From Niastella koreensis GR20-10 (lineage in GTDB: Bacteria > Bacteroidota > Bacteroidia > Chitinophagales > Chitinophagaceae), in contig NC_016609.1 in NCBI RefSeq assembly GCF_000246855.1, positions 4,154,001 through 4,218,000 on the forward strand: a stretch of DNA of 64,000 nt, written 5' to 3'. Of the stretch, positions 17,818 through 26,469 are shown one piece after another (the stretch's first letter is position 1; the number at the start of each line of letters is the position of its first letter). The notes below the pieces were generated by a model. That model was not told the origin of the DNA and made no database searches. It saw nothing but the letters and a program-made list of their open reading frames with translations. The translations under genes were made by a program, and so were the position numbers.

Positions 17818-18240
17818 ATGCGCACTTGGAAAAAAATAATGATCATAAGCATAGCCATGCTTATTGCCGCTGTTTCCTATGGCTGGTACCTGTATAATAA
17901 AAAGCCGGCCGACACCAGAACGCAAACGGCTGCTATGGAAACCAGCGCCGTTGAACTGGTAAAACACTTTCAACAGGATGAAGCAGCGGCCGGCAGGCAG
18001 TTCGTTGATAAGCTCATAATCGTTTCCGGCAACATCTCCAATACGCAGATAGATCCCGACGGCCATGCCACCGTACTGCTGGATACGGGCGATCCGTTTG
18101 CTGCGGTGATCTGCAGCTTCTACAATGACGAAGTGGAAGGTGTGAAGAAAATACCCGCCGGTTCGCGGGTTAAAATAAAAGGTATTTGTACAGGCATACT
18201 AACGGATGTGATCCTGAATAAATGTACACTGCTTAAATAA
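17818..18240 (+). CDS. membrane-anchored OB-fold (tRNA_anti-like) protein
   Basis: 140 residues: N-terminal membrane helix (IMIISIAMLIAAVSYGWYLY), a short helical linker (ELVKHFQQDEAAAG RQFVDK) and an OB-fold of the tRNA_anti-like type (LIIVSGNISNTQIDPDGHAT, VICSFYN, GSRVKIKGICTGILTDVIL). The family is known from extracytoplasmic proteins of unknown ligand. Eight bases after the preceding cytochrome gene. A link to YceI and cytochrome genes in one operon suggests an envelope redox or lipid-quinone function; this is inference. Confidence 0.75.
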   Translation: MRTWKKIMIISIAMLIAAVSYGWYLYNKKPADTRTQTAAMETSAVELVKHFQQDEAAAGRQFVDKLIIVSGNISNTQIDPDGHATVLLDTGDPFAAVICSFYNDEVEGVKKIPAGSRVKIKGICTGILTDVILNKCTLLK

Positions 18241-18295
18241 CCCATTGTTCCCGGTGACACGCATACCATACTCAATCTTTAAAAACCAGCATACC

Positions 18296-18850
18296 ATGAC
18301 ATTGAAAAAGCTTGTTTTGATACTACTTTTCCTTTCACTTAATTTTTTCTTGTATTCACAACAGCGATACTTTACCAGGAACGGCACCATCTCATTTGCC
18401 GCAGGTTCGGGTGAAGATATTGATGGAATAAACAAAACCACTACAAGCGTTTTGGACGCCGCAACGGGCCAGATTGAATTTTCCGTACTGGTAAAAGGTT
18501 TTGAATTCAAAAGAGCTTTGATGCAGGAGCATTTCAATGAAAATTATATGGAAAGCGACAAATATCCCAAATCAGTATTTAAAGGGAAGATCACGAATAT
18601 TGATAAAATAAATTTTCAAAAAGACGGCTTGTACCCGGTTCTTGTAAAAGGAGTGCTGGACATGCATGGACTGAAAAAAGACGTGGAAGCTAATGGCACC
18701 TTTAAGGTCACAGGCGGAACGGTTAATTCCATTGCAGAATTTGTGGTGTTGCTGTCGGATTATAATATAACCATTCCCTCCCTGGTCAAAGACAAGGTAT
18801 CCAAAACCGTTACTATAAAAGTAAACTGTAATTATAGTCCCCTTAAATAA
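18296..18850 (+). CDS. YceI-family periplasmic protein
   Basis: 184 residues from the ATG at 18296, with signal peptide (LVLILLFLSLNFFLYSQQ). The mature chain has the YceI lipocalin-like barrel: RNGTISFAAGSGEDIDGINK, QIEFSVLVKGFEFKRALMQE, HFNENYMESDKYPKSVFKGK, GVLDMHGLKKDVE. YceI proteins bind isoprenoid lipids such as quinone precursors. Placement directly after an OB-fold protein and two cytochromes, and before a DUF5777 barrel, fits a periplasmic electron or quinone pathway. Confidence 0.88.
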   Translation: MTLKKLVLILLFLSLNFFLYSQQRYFTRNGTISFAAGSGEDIDGINKTTTSVLDAATGQIEFSVLVKGFEFKRALMQEHFNENYMESDKYPKSVFKGKITNIDKINFQKDGLYPVLVKGVLDMHGLKKDVEANGTFKVTGGTVNSIAEFVVLLSDYNITIPSLVKDKVSKTVTIKVNCNYSPLK

Positions 18851-18865
18851 AACAGCTTTGCATAC

Positions 18866-19744
18866 ATGAAGAAAATAATGACCGGTTTATTATGTACAAT
18901 GCTATATTGCAGCAGCATCGGGCAGGACCTGTTGTCTCTCGTTGATAAAAACGAACCCCAAAAGAAAGAACATGTTATCCATGCCTTTAAATCATCGCGG
19001 GTATTAAACGGGCATTCTATAGAGTTTATTGGCAAAGGAGAACTGGATGTGCGTATCCTCCACCGCTTTGGGGAAATAAATTCAGGACCGAATAACCTGT
19101 TTGGCCTTGACCAGGCAAACATGCGTTTAGGGTTTGATTACGGCCTGCTGAACAGCCTTACAATAGGCGTAGGCCGCAGTAATTCGGGAAAAGAGCTGGA
19201 TGGTTTTATCAAATTCCGGCCCGTATGGCAATCTACCGGCCCGGGGTCATTCCCCGTATCAATTGTACTGGTTTCCGGTATCACTGCTCAAACACAACCG
19301 TGGTCAGACACTGCCAATAAAAATTATTTAAGCAACAGACTGGCATTTTACAATGAGATCATTATTGGCCGTAAATTCAGCGAACATTTCAGCCTGCAGG
19401 TATCCCCTGTTTTTGTTCATCGTAACCTCGTAGCGTTGGCCAGTGATGAAAATGATGTATATGCCATAGGGATTGGCGCAAGAATGAAATTGTCGAAACG
19501 GATAGCCCTTGTTGCTGATTATCATTATATCGCGAAAGGGTTGAACAAACAGGTGTACAAAGACCCATTCTCCGTAGGCTTCGATATTGAAACGGGCGGG
19601 CACGTGTTTCAATTACTTTTTACCAATGCTACAGGCATGAATGAAAAGGCATTTATCACCAATACCACCAGCAATTGGGGCAAAGGAAGCATTCGTTTTG
19701 GTTTCAATTTGTCGAGAATATTTACAGTAGGTAAAAAACATTGA
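18866..19744 (+). CDS. DUF5777 outer membrane beta-barrel protein
   Basis: 292 residues with signal peptide (MTGLLCTMLYCSSIGQ). Conserved DUF5777 features: HVIHAFKSSRVLNGHSIE, ELDVRILHRFGEINSGPNNL, FGLDQANMRLGFDYGL, and a barrel ending SIRFGFNLSRIFTVGKKH. The family is often encoded with YceI and cytochromes in Bacteroidota. It starts 15 bases after yceI and ends the + strand run; the convergent porin gene ends 12 bp away. Confidence 0.82.
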   Translation: MKKIMTGLLCTMLYCSSIGQDLLSLVDKNEPQKKEHVIHAFKSSRVLNGHSIEFIGKGELDVRILHRFGEINSGPNNLFGLDQANMRLGFDYGLLNSLTIGVGRSNSGKELDGFIKFRPVWQSTGPGSFPVSIVLVSGITAQTQPWSDTANKNYLSNRLAFYNEIIIGRKFSEHFSLQVSPVFVHRNLVALASDENDVYAIGIGARMKLSKRIALVADYHYIAKGLNKQVYKDPFSVGFDIETGGHVFQLLFTNATGMNEKAFITNTTSNWGKGSIRFGFNLSRIFTVGKKH

Positions 19745-19756
19745 TGAGGATCAGAT

Positions 19757-20950
19757 TCATTTCCCATATATGTAGTAGAAGGTAATGCGATATACCAGGT
19801 CATAGTCCCGCCTTTCTGCGCCGGTAACACTATGCCTTTGACTGGTATACCCGTTATACCAGATATTAGGCATGAAATGAACATTTTTCACTGGTGTAAA
19901 ATCCACACCGGCTGTACAAAAGGTTTCTTTATTATTAGGCTCGAAAGTGGAAGTAATTCCCTTATAGTCTTCGTATGCCTGTTCGTTATAGTTCACATCA
20001 GGATTGAATAAGTCGGTTCGGGCAAAAAAGGATAGCTTATCTTTTATTATATTTCCCCTTACAAAAAGAGATATTCCCCGCGATCTGGCTGAAATGGTGT
20101 CATTAACAATACCATGAACGCCAATCTCATCTTGCCGGCCATAACTAAAAAATGCTTCTGCACCGGCAGTAATACCAGGCGTTACATAGCTGGCAAATCC
20201 TTTAAGAATGTTTCGGGCATGGTGAAACCCTGGTGTCCAGTTCATTCGTTGATAATCGGCGTAGAACTGTAAAATAAGTTTCTTATTCAGCAGTTTGGCA
20301 TATACATCGGCAGCCAGCCACTTGAATTTATCGTTTTCGGGTCTTGCACCAGTGCCATTACTGATCATAAGGTCGTAACCGAAATTTCCTTTTGAAGGAT
20401 CGAATTTGCCCTGAAGGGCAGCGCCCAGGTCAAAAGACGGGATCCGGCGGATATCGGTAATAGTTCGCTCAATGGAACGATAGCCCCAGATCGGTTCGGC
20501 GAGTAAAGTGAATGCAGGGGTAGCCATTTGCCCAACTACCAGGTCGGTGCCTTTCCAGATATTTTTCCAGCGCAGGTTGGCTAATTTTATATATACTGAA
20601 AGCTTATTGTCTGCCAACAGATCACCGGTAGGCTGAAGCGTACGGGTTACTGTATTATCTTCTGCAGCCAATAAGAATTCTGCCGAAAACTTTGGATGGA
20701 TTTCATAATTATAACCCAGGTAAATTCGCCGGAATTGAAAAGCATTGCGGCCCTGTTCTATGTTGGAATACTGATTGACACCCCGGTTTAAGGAGTCGGA
20801 ATGCCCCTTGTAATAATAATCGGCAAAAGCATATCCCCACAATTTACCGGTTGGTTTAAAGCTGGTATCAGGTTGTTGCTGGTTCTGCTGCCGGGCTTTG
20901 GCTGAACAGGCAATAAAAACAAATACGGTTACAAGCGGTCCGATTCTCAT
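19757..20950 (-). CDS. porin-like outer membrane protein
   Basis: 397 residues: signal peptide (IGPLVTVFVFIACSAKA), then repeated amphipathic strands (FQFRRIYLGYNYEIHPKFSA EFLL, LSVYIKLANLRWKN, GQMATPAFTLLAEPIWGYRS, IERTITDIRR) and a terminal YRITFYYIYGK. Resembles phosphate-selective-porin-like proteins of Bacteroidota. Likely solute unknown. Convergent with the DUF5777 gene. Confidence 0.75.
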   Translation of the reverse strand: MRIGPLVTVFVFIACSAKARQQNQQQPDTSFKPTGKLWGYAFADYYYKGHSDSLNRGVNQYSNIEQGRNAFQFRRIYLGYNYEIHPKFSAEFLLAAEDNTVTRTLQPTGDLLADNKLSVYIKLANLRWKNIWKGTDLVVGQMATPAFTLLAEPIWGYRSIERTITDIRRIPSFDLGAALQGKFDPSKGNFGYDLMISNGTGARPENDKFKWLAADVYAKLLNKKLILQFYADYQRMNWTPGFHHARNILKGFASYVTPGITAGAEAFFSYGRQDEIGVHGIVNDTISARSRGISLFVRGNIIKDKLSFFARTDLFNPDVNYNEQAYEDYKGITSTFEPNNKETFCTAGVDFTPVKNVHFMPNIWYNGYTSQRHSVTGAERRDYDLVYRITFYYIYGK

Positions 20951-21116
20951 TGCGATTCCGCAGATAATTTAATCTTAAATAAATGTTTGGTAATCAGGCT
21001 TTAAAAGCCAGGGAATAAGTGTTTAAATCCGGGGCAAGATAGGTCATTCCTGAAAACAAAGATCAAAAAAGGTAATAATTTGATAATATTATGGTAACAT
21101 TGGCGGCGATGGCCGC

Positions 21117-21608
21117 TTAATCATCATCTTTTTGTCTGGCTTCGCCTGTTCTATTATTTTGAAGGGTGCCATTAGATATCTCTGTATGCCTGATCTGACC
21201 GCCCAGATAACCCGTTCTGGCAGCCAGCCCAAAACTGATAAGTGAAAGAATAAAAATGATCATAGATATATAACGTACCAATGAGGTTTTATAGCGGGTT
21301 ATCACAAAAGCTATAACAGACATAATACCTAACACAATAAAGCTTATCAACGCATACACAGCAGCATCTTCATGCTGATCGATCAGGTTCTTGGAAACCC
21401 CCTGTATTTTTTCAACTGTATCTTCCGCACCTTCACCTGTGGCATAAGCGATTGATGCTCCGATAGCCGAAATAATAAACAGGAAGTAAGCCGCATTTTT
21501 AGTTTGATCACTGTTTGCCCAAAGTCCGTAACCTAGTACAAGAGCGCCCAGAATTGAGCCAAAAACAGGAAGGTGAGTTATTAATAAATGCAAATGTACC
21601 TGGCTCAT
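21117..21608 (-). CDS. four-helix membrane protein (DUF2231-like)
   Basis: 163 residues. MSQVHLHLLITHLPVFGSIL at the start supplies His residues at the head of the first helix; later TGEGAEDTVE, then DQHEDAAVY, and GYLGGQIRHTEI at the end of the fourth helix. Conserved His positions and the GGQ.RHTE motif are typical of the DUF2231-like putative heme or quinone-associated membrane proteins. It may be a cytochrome-b-like partner of the neighbouring heme proteins; this is inference. Confidence 0.7.
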   Translation of the reverse strand: MSQVHLHLLITHLPVFGSILGALVLGYGLWANSDQTKNAAYFLFIISAIGASIAYATGEGAEDTVEKIQGVSKNLIDQHEDAAVYALISFIVLGIMSVIAFVITRYKTSLVRYISMIIFILSLISFGLAARTGYLGGQIRHTEISNGTLQNNRTGEARQKDDD

Positions 21609-21827
21609 ATCAATAATTTTAAGATTAGCGAATTATTGCGACCAGCAGAGTTGTTATCTTCAAAAGCTTATAGGTAAAAATTACAAATTTTGATAAAAAC
21701 GTCAGCTCGCAAATCTCATTCAGATGTATGATTAAGGTCATTGCGCATTTGGCCGGTAATCAGGAACTTGGTTTTGTTTGCGCAGCCCCGTTCAGTTTGT
21801 TGATTAACTTTTTTAATTGTATAGGTT

Positions 21828-22880
21828 ATGAAAAGAACATTATTGGGCTTTTTCGCAATTGTGCTGATTTTTTCTTGCAAACAAAACAGCAGGGATCAAA
21901 AGCCTGCGTTAACCAAACAGTCGGAAGATTCGCTCATTCAACTGGCACAAAAAACGTTCAAAATACTGCCAGTTACCGCAGAAAGCAAGACCAATCCATT
22001 GACCCCAGAAAAAATTAAGCTTGGTAAGATATTGTTTTTCGACGTCAGGCTTTCAAAATCAGGTAACAACAGTTGTAACTCCTGCCATAACCTGGAAACG
22101 TACGGTGTAGATAATGAGGCCACTTCTGTAGGCGATGCCGGTAAGCATGGTGGAAGAAATTCACCTACGGTTTATAATGCAGCTTTACAGAACATGCAGT
22201 TTTGGGACGGCCGGGCTGTGGATGTAGAGGAACAGGCCGGTATGCCCATTTTAAATCCGGTTGAAATGGCCATTCCTCACAAAGGTTTTTTGATAAACAG
22301 GTTAAGCGCAATTAAATTATACCAGGACCTTTTCAAGGATGCATTTCCCGGCGAAAAAAAACCAATTACATACGAGAACCTTCAAAAAGCGATTGGCGCC
22401 TTTGAGCGTACACTTCTAACTCCATCCCGCTTTGATAAATACATGGCAGGCGATACGAATGCTATCACAATGGAAGAAAAATCGGGGCTGAGGGTTTTCG
22501 TGCAATCGGGATGCACCGGTTGCCATAACGGTGTTGGGGTTGGCGGCGGAACTTTACAAAAATTCGGCCTGGTAACCGATTACCGCACGCTAACCAATAG
22601 CCAAATGAGTGATGAAGGGAAAAAGCAGGTAACCCATAAAGAACAGGATAAGGACGTGTTTAAAGTACCCGAGTTGCGCAACGTTGAAGGAACACACCCC
22701 TATTTTCACGATGGAAGTATCGCCAGGCTTGATACGGCGGTAAAGATCATGGGTAAGGCCCAGCTAAACAAGGACCTCTCAGCTACTGAGATAAAGCAGG
22801 TGGTGGCTTTTTTAAATGCATTATCAGGCCAGATCAATCCTGCCTATAAAACTTTCCCGGAAGAGTTGAACAGGCATTGA
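21828..22880 (+). CDS. di-heme cytochrome c peroxidase (CcpA/MauG family) lipoprotein
   Basis: 350 residues: lipoprotein signal LLGFFAIVLIFSC; first heme motif CNSCH (C83-H87), second CTGCH (C229-H233); family signatures LGKILFFDVRLSKSGNNSC, GGRNSPTVYNAAL, QFWDGRA, NPVEMAIPHKG, FKVPELRNVEGTHPYFHDG. The enzyme reduces H2O2 in the periplasm using electrons from c-type cytochromes, so the two cytochrome-like lipoproteins 4 kb upstream are plausible partners. Single gene; about 220 bp of upstream region. Confidence 0.93.
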   Translation: MKRTLLGFFAIVLIFSCKQNSRDQKPALTKQSEDSLIQLAQKTFKILPVTAESKTNPLTPEKIKLGKILFFDVRLSKSGNNSCNSCHNLETYGVDNEATSVGDAGKHGGRNSPTVYNAALQNMQFWDGRAVDVEEQAGMPILNPVEMAIPHKGFLINRLSAIKLYQDLFKDAFPGEKKPITYENLQKAIGAFERTLLTPSRFDKYMAGDTNAITMEEKSGLRVFVQSGCTGCHNGVGVGGGTLQKFGLVTDYRTLTNSQMSDEGKKQVTHKEQDKDVFKVPELRNVEGTHPYFHDGSIARLDTAVKIMGKAQLNKDLSATEIKQVVAFLNALSGQINPAYKTFPEELNRH

Positions 22881-22882
22881 TG

Positions 22883-23580
22883 CTAAAAATTCCATTTCAA
22901 TCGTATAAATACCTGGTGGGTTGTTGCCTGAAATCTGTTGGCCAGCTCTAAAAAGAAAGATTGCCATACAAGATCTGCGTCAAGATTGGAGAGCAGGTTA
23001 TATTTAAAGGATGGATAAACGATAAACAGGTTAACCTGGGGCGAATAAACCAGTGTCATGTTACCGCTGAACAAGGGCGTAAATTCTTTTGACAAGGAAG
23101 TTAAAAAACTCCACTTTGCCGGCATGAGGTTTACAGGAGAAAAAGTGAAATTTAATTTAGACCAGTCGCTACCGGGTTCAGACAAACCACTTGAAGTATG
23201 TAATACAGCGGCGCTCAACTGCCAGGCTTTCTTAAAACATCGCTTAACTCCAATGAATAGTTGAATATATTTACCGAATCCTTTTCTCCAATAAAAGCCT
23301 GACCTTCCCCTTTATACCCTATATTTCCAAGGTTGCCCGCCCAGCCAAAACCTGCCGTAAATTTATTTTGATACACACCTGCCAGTACCTGCAGGTGTAC
23401 CCCCACTTGTTAATAAAATATCGTACGGCGCTAATGTATTTATTATTTTTTTGAATACTGAAGGCCACTTCTACATTTGACAGATCATTAAACAGGTATT
23501 GAAATTTTGCAGCATCCGCACCGGGCCTTTCTTCATAGTCGAAATTAAGAAAGTTATAAGTATTGAAAATGTCGTTGGGG
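22883..23580 (-). pseudogene. broken outer membrane barrel protein
   Basis: Read in the - direction, three frames join into one protein: NDIFNTYNFLNFDYEERPGA, DAAKFQYLFNDLSNVEVAFS, AVRYFINKWG | VLAGVYQNKFTAGFGWAGNL, GYKGEGQAFIG, IFNYSLELSDVL | AWQLSAAVLHTSSG ... IRLKWNF. Frame changes lie at about 23400 and 23220. The N-terminal part is missing beyond about 23580, where unrelated mobile DNA begins. The NFDYEERPG motif and barrel pattern belong to a common uncharacterised Bacteroidota envelope protein family. It ends 2 bp from the peroxidase stop. Confidence 0.65.
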
Positions 23581-23756
23581 TACTTACATGACCCTGGTTT
23601 ACCGGCGGCCTTTTCCCTAACGCTCACCACACAGGCTTTTGACCTATGCAGCTTAGGATTGTTTGGTGGCTACTCTTGCCAGTCGCCACCGGAGGGCCTG
23701 CCTCCATCTTTGTTACAGCATTCTAAGCGGCATCAGCGTTGCTCAGATTCTGGACA
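23580..23756 (-). mobile_element. probable 5' fragment of a group II intron
   Basis: On the - strand the DNA between a recombinase start and the barrel pseudogene has no reading frame but is rich in short paired blocks: GGTGGCGACTGGCAAGAGTA with GCCACC, GGAGGCAGGCCCTCC, and TGCATAGGTCAAAAGCCTGT, then GTGAGCGTTAGGGAAAAGGC. This looks like domain I of a bacterial group II intron as I remember such introns; the 3' part and the maturase are missing. It interrupts the recombinase right after RVSTNEQD. A structural search would be needed for certainty. Confidence 0.4.
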
Positions 23757-23805
23757 CATCCTGTTCATTGGTACTCACTCTAATGTACAAATCTGCAATC
23801 TTCAT
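23757..23805 (-). pseudogene. serine recombinase, N-terminal fragment
   Basis: MKIADLYIRVSTNEQD is the characteristic start of a resolvase/invertase-type (large serine) recombinase; RVST carries the catalytic Ser. Similarity stops after Asp-16, where non-coding, intron-like DNA begins. Starts 5 bases after the stop of the 46-aa gene upstream, the usual order in Bacteroidota recombinase modules. Confidence 0.6.
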
Positions 23806-23809
23806 CCGC

Positions 23810-23950
23810 TTACTTTTGTAGATAATTTGGAATAGCTATGTTCGCTAATTTCCGAATAATATTTAATATGGCTGTGGCTTGTTCAAGGGTAACTATAGTT
23901 CCGCGTTGGCGTAGCATTTCCTGTACCTTTTGCGGTGTTAACTTATCCAT
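23810..23950 (-). CDS. 46-residue helical protein paired with a serine recombinase
   Basis: MDKLTPQKVQEMLRQRGTIV, TLEQATAILNIIRKLANIAI, PNYLQK, stop TAA. Two amphipathic helices, no signal. Such very small proteins are commonly encoded just ahead of a recombinase in Bacteroidota mobile modules; their function is unknown. Here the recombinase is destroyed but the small gene is intact. Confidence 0.6.
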   Translation of the reverse strand: MDKLTPQKVQEMLRQRGTIVTLEQATAILNIIRKLANIAIPNYLQK

Positions 23951-24130
23951 CTTACCTCCCTCATTTTTTCGTTTTCACTATCCTGTAAGACAACCCCAAT
24001 ACTAATATACTAATGTTTTGATGAATATTTGTATTACCAAAACCATTTTGTGTTAAATTGCGTTGATTTGTATCACAAATTTTTTGCTAACATGCTTACA
24101 TTCATCAAGTACAGTTAAGTGAAGTAAACA

Positions 24131-24788
24131 ATGGAAAAGGAATACCGGGTAACATATAAAACGTATTACAATGACCGCCTTAAACAGACCAACTTTCATG
24201 GTAAGTTGATGTATCCCTTATACGTGCAGGTGACTTTTGACAGAAAAAGCATCTTTTTCAAGAGCTTCTTCTTTGATTTGTTTTCAAAGCCTAAATATGC
24301 TGCCCGAATTGCTGGCGAGGTTTTCGGCCCTGATGTAAAAGACATTATAAAAAAGGAAGAATCACTGGTTGAGTTCATTATTGATAAGGACCGGGACAAT
24401 TTTTCTTTAGACTTATTCAAAATAGAATATGCTTATTATGGCCGGGATCTGCCGGATATGATGGAACCAGGGTTTCTGGAATACCTGTACACTTTTTTGC
24501 ATGATGAGGGGCTGCCCTATTTGGCTGAAAGATTTTAAAAGGTGCTTGAATCCGAAGTTGTATCAAAAGCTGTGGTACAATTCGTTTTATTATAGTCCCC
24601 CCTATTTGATGCTTTGTGTATTTAATGAGAAACCGCAGCAGATGTTGTTGAAGGTGTTTACGGTGATGGATTGGGAGCAGTTAGGCACAAAGGGAAATTT
24701 TTTTGATTTTTTAAAAAAGTACTATCCGAATAGCAATGTAGACGAAATATTAAAAGCAATCAATAAGTATGTTACAAATAAAAATTAA
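24131..24788 (+). pseudogene. conserved hypothetical protein split by one frameshift
   Basis: Frame 1 (24131-24538, 135 codons) begins MEKEYRVTYKTYYNDRLKQT and ends ...FLHDEGLPYLAERF; frame 3 takes over at about 24530-24545 with CLNPKLYQKLWYNSFYYSPP YLMLCVFNEKPQQMLLKVF, VMDWEQLGTKGNFFDFLKKY Y, ending at 24788. The slip is at ATTTTAAAAGG, a run of T and A. Repaired, the protein has about 218 residues, helical in its second half, soluble. No family name known to me; it lies divergently next to the recombinase module and may belong to it. Confidence 0.55.
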
Positions 24789-24897
24789 TTATACCATTTT
24801 CATTCGAAGTTCTAACAATAAGAGGTGCTGTTCACTTAACTTCTTAATTATGTGTTCTCCCGATCTAGCGAGAGTGCCCTTTTCATTTTAAGTCATT

Positions 24898-25317
24898 TTA
24901 GCTGCCATTACTTATAAATGGAGGCAAATTAAAGACATATTTATTTTTTTCTTTATCATATTCAACTTGAATGGGATCAATTTCAAAGTTATAATACTTA
25001 GCCAACCATTCGCGAGTAGCACAAAACAAGCCCTCCTCCTGAAAGTCGGCATAATTAAAATCTAAATGCTTTAAATCATAGCACACTATTACCCCACCTA
25101 CATTTTTATAAATTTCGTTGATTAAAGTACTAAATGCACCTCCGACCCATTTTATAATTTTCTCCCGAACTATTTTTTTTGTATCAGTTATTCTTAAGTA
25201 AATCCCGGCTGCTATCTGTATGTCCGAACTAGATACAACTGGGTTTAATACTTCTTCCATATCCATAAAAACAACAATACCCCAACTAGACTTTAAAACT
25301 GAATATTTATGCAACAT
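24898..25317 (-). CDS. hypothetical protein (139 aa)
   Basis: Soluble, mixed alpha/beta: SVLKSSWGIVVFMDMEEVLN, SSDIQIAAGIYLRITDTKKI, WVGGAFSTLINEIYKNVGGV, IVCYDLKHLDFNYADFQEEG, then FCATREWLAKYYNFEIDP. No family recognised. One base separates it from the upstream gene, so it is the last gene of a three-gene - strand unit (25956 to 24898). Confidence 0.55.
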   Translation of the reverse strand: MLHKYSVLKSSWGIVVFMDMEEVLNPVVSSSDIQIAAGIYLRITDTKKIVREKIIKWVGGAFSTLINEIYKNVGGVIVCYDLKHLDFNYADFQEEGLFCATREWLAKYYNFEIDPIQVEYDKEKNKYVFNLPPFISNGS

Positions 25318-25318
25318 A

Positions 25319-25549
25319 TCAATTTATAATTTTCATTTTAAATAATTGGAAAGCTTGTTTACTAAAATAATGCTCCACCCCCATACTAGTCATTCTTTGA
25401 ACATAATTAAATCCGTGAGGGGTTCCTTGACCATATAACGAACTATGAGTCTCCAACCACTTATTTGCAATTTCATCATCCGCAGAAACCGCAAAACCGT
25501 TTAAACTTTTCAATTGAGACTTAGTAATTGAAAATTCCATAATCTTCAA
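25319..25549 (-). CDS. hypothetical protein (76 aa)
   Basis: MKIMEFSITKSQLKSLNGFA, VSADDEIANKWLETHSSLYG, QGTPHGFNYVQRMTSMGVEH, then YFSKQAFQLFKMKIIN. Soluble, no signal. Its start overlaps the stop of the preceding reading frame by 4 bases, and its stop is one base before the next start, which strongly suggests one translationally coupled unit. No family recognised. Confidence 0.55.
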   Translation of the reverse strand: MKIMEFSITKSQLKSLNGFAVSADDEIANKWLETHSSLYGQGTPHGFNYVQRMTSMGVEHYFSKQAFQLFKMKIIN

Positions 25550-25956
25550 AGATAGTTGCCATTCAATTTATCAAACAGCTGTACATCGCCATATACCCGG
25601 TAAATATCTTTAGCAGCAGCAATATCAGCCAGGTATTTATCACAGATGTTTTGATATAACAGAAATGGATCTACTTGTTTTGAAGTTACCTGTTCAAATT
25701 CCTGGGCAGTGAGTTTAGTTGAATCAAATAACCGCCCATGGCAGGTAAACCAGCACAATGTATTTGATGCTTGATTTAATACAGCTATATTAATAAACCC
25801 GGAGACACCAGTTCTACCATAAATCTAATAACCGCTTTTGGAGGCGAGGGCACTTTTTAAAATCTGGTTTACCCTGTTATCTTGCTGTACATTAGTTTGA
25901 GTGAAAGAAAAAAGACACAGAATTGAAAAAGAAATAAGCAGTAATAGCCTTTTCAT
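25546..25956 (-). pseudogene. exported hypothetical protein interrupted by an in-frame TAG
   Basis: From the ATG at 25954-25956 the frame encodes a signal peptide (MKRLLLLISFSILCLFSFTQ) and TNVQQDNRVNQILKSALASK SGY, then TAG at 25825-25827, and continues in the same frame with IYGRTGVSGFINIAVLNQAS, NTLCWFTCHGRLFDSTKLTA, ... LFDKLNGNYL to 25546. Repaired length 136 residues. First gene of the three-gene unit. If the TAG is real the protein is lost; the two downstream genes are intact. Confidence 0.6.
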
Positions 25957-26111
25957 AGTAAGGGGTTATTAAAAAGGCAAATTAACAACAATTACCTTGC
26001 TTAACTCGAATTGTTGCCATTTAGTAATTCACGGGAAAAACTCAGGTTGATAAGTTGTGAAATAGTAAAGTTTTTTACTTGAGTTTTCTTAGCTAGAGCT
26101 TTTCGGAATGC

Positions 26112-26402
26112 CTACTCCTTCTTTTTAGCTGTCCTATTTACCTGCACGCTACCTTTTTCCTTCTTAGATATTGATGTTTCAAAATGAAATAATTCAACCA
26201 TTTCAACATCCAGGACTTCTGCAAGCTTAGCAATTGTTATAAACTCAATATTTGTCTTGCCGTTCTCAATCCTGCTGATATCACCATTATTAATACCTGT
26301 AGCAACCTCAATATCTAACTGGGTCTTACCCTTTTCTTTTCTTACTTGTTTAAAACGCTTGCCGAATTGCTCTAACAGTTGAGTGTACTTTTGACTATCC
26401 AT
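26112..26402 (-). CDS. XRE-family helix-turn-helix transcriptional regulator
   Basis: 96 residues from the ATG at 26402 (MDSQKYTQLLEQFGKRFKQV). The HTH_3 domain covers about 13-70: RKEKGKTQLDIEVATGINNG DISRIENGKTNIEFITIAKL AEVLDV. A short basic tail (KKEKGSVQVNRTAKKKE) follows. DNA-binding single-domain regulator, target unknown. It is intact in a neighbourhood of damaged genes, with the AraC pseudogene divergent. Confidence 0.88.
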   Translation of the reverse strand: MDSQKYTQLLEQFGKRFKQVRKEKGKTQLDIEVATGINNGDISRIENGKTNIEFITIAKLAEVLDVEMVELFHFETSISKKEKGSVQVNRTAKKKE

Positions 26403-26469
26403 TTGCTTAGTTATACTGTGGATACTGGCAACTGAAATTACCCCCAAAAAAGACCTGGTATCGCGGGCC

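Noticed and set aside
23563-23835. 90-codon + strand ORF over the intron-like region
   Set aside because: The - strand reading (recombinase start, paired elements) explains the DNA better; the ORF has low-complexity composition.
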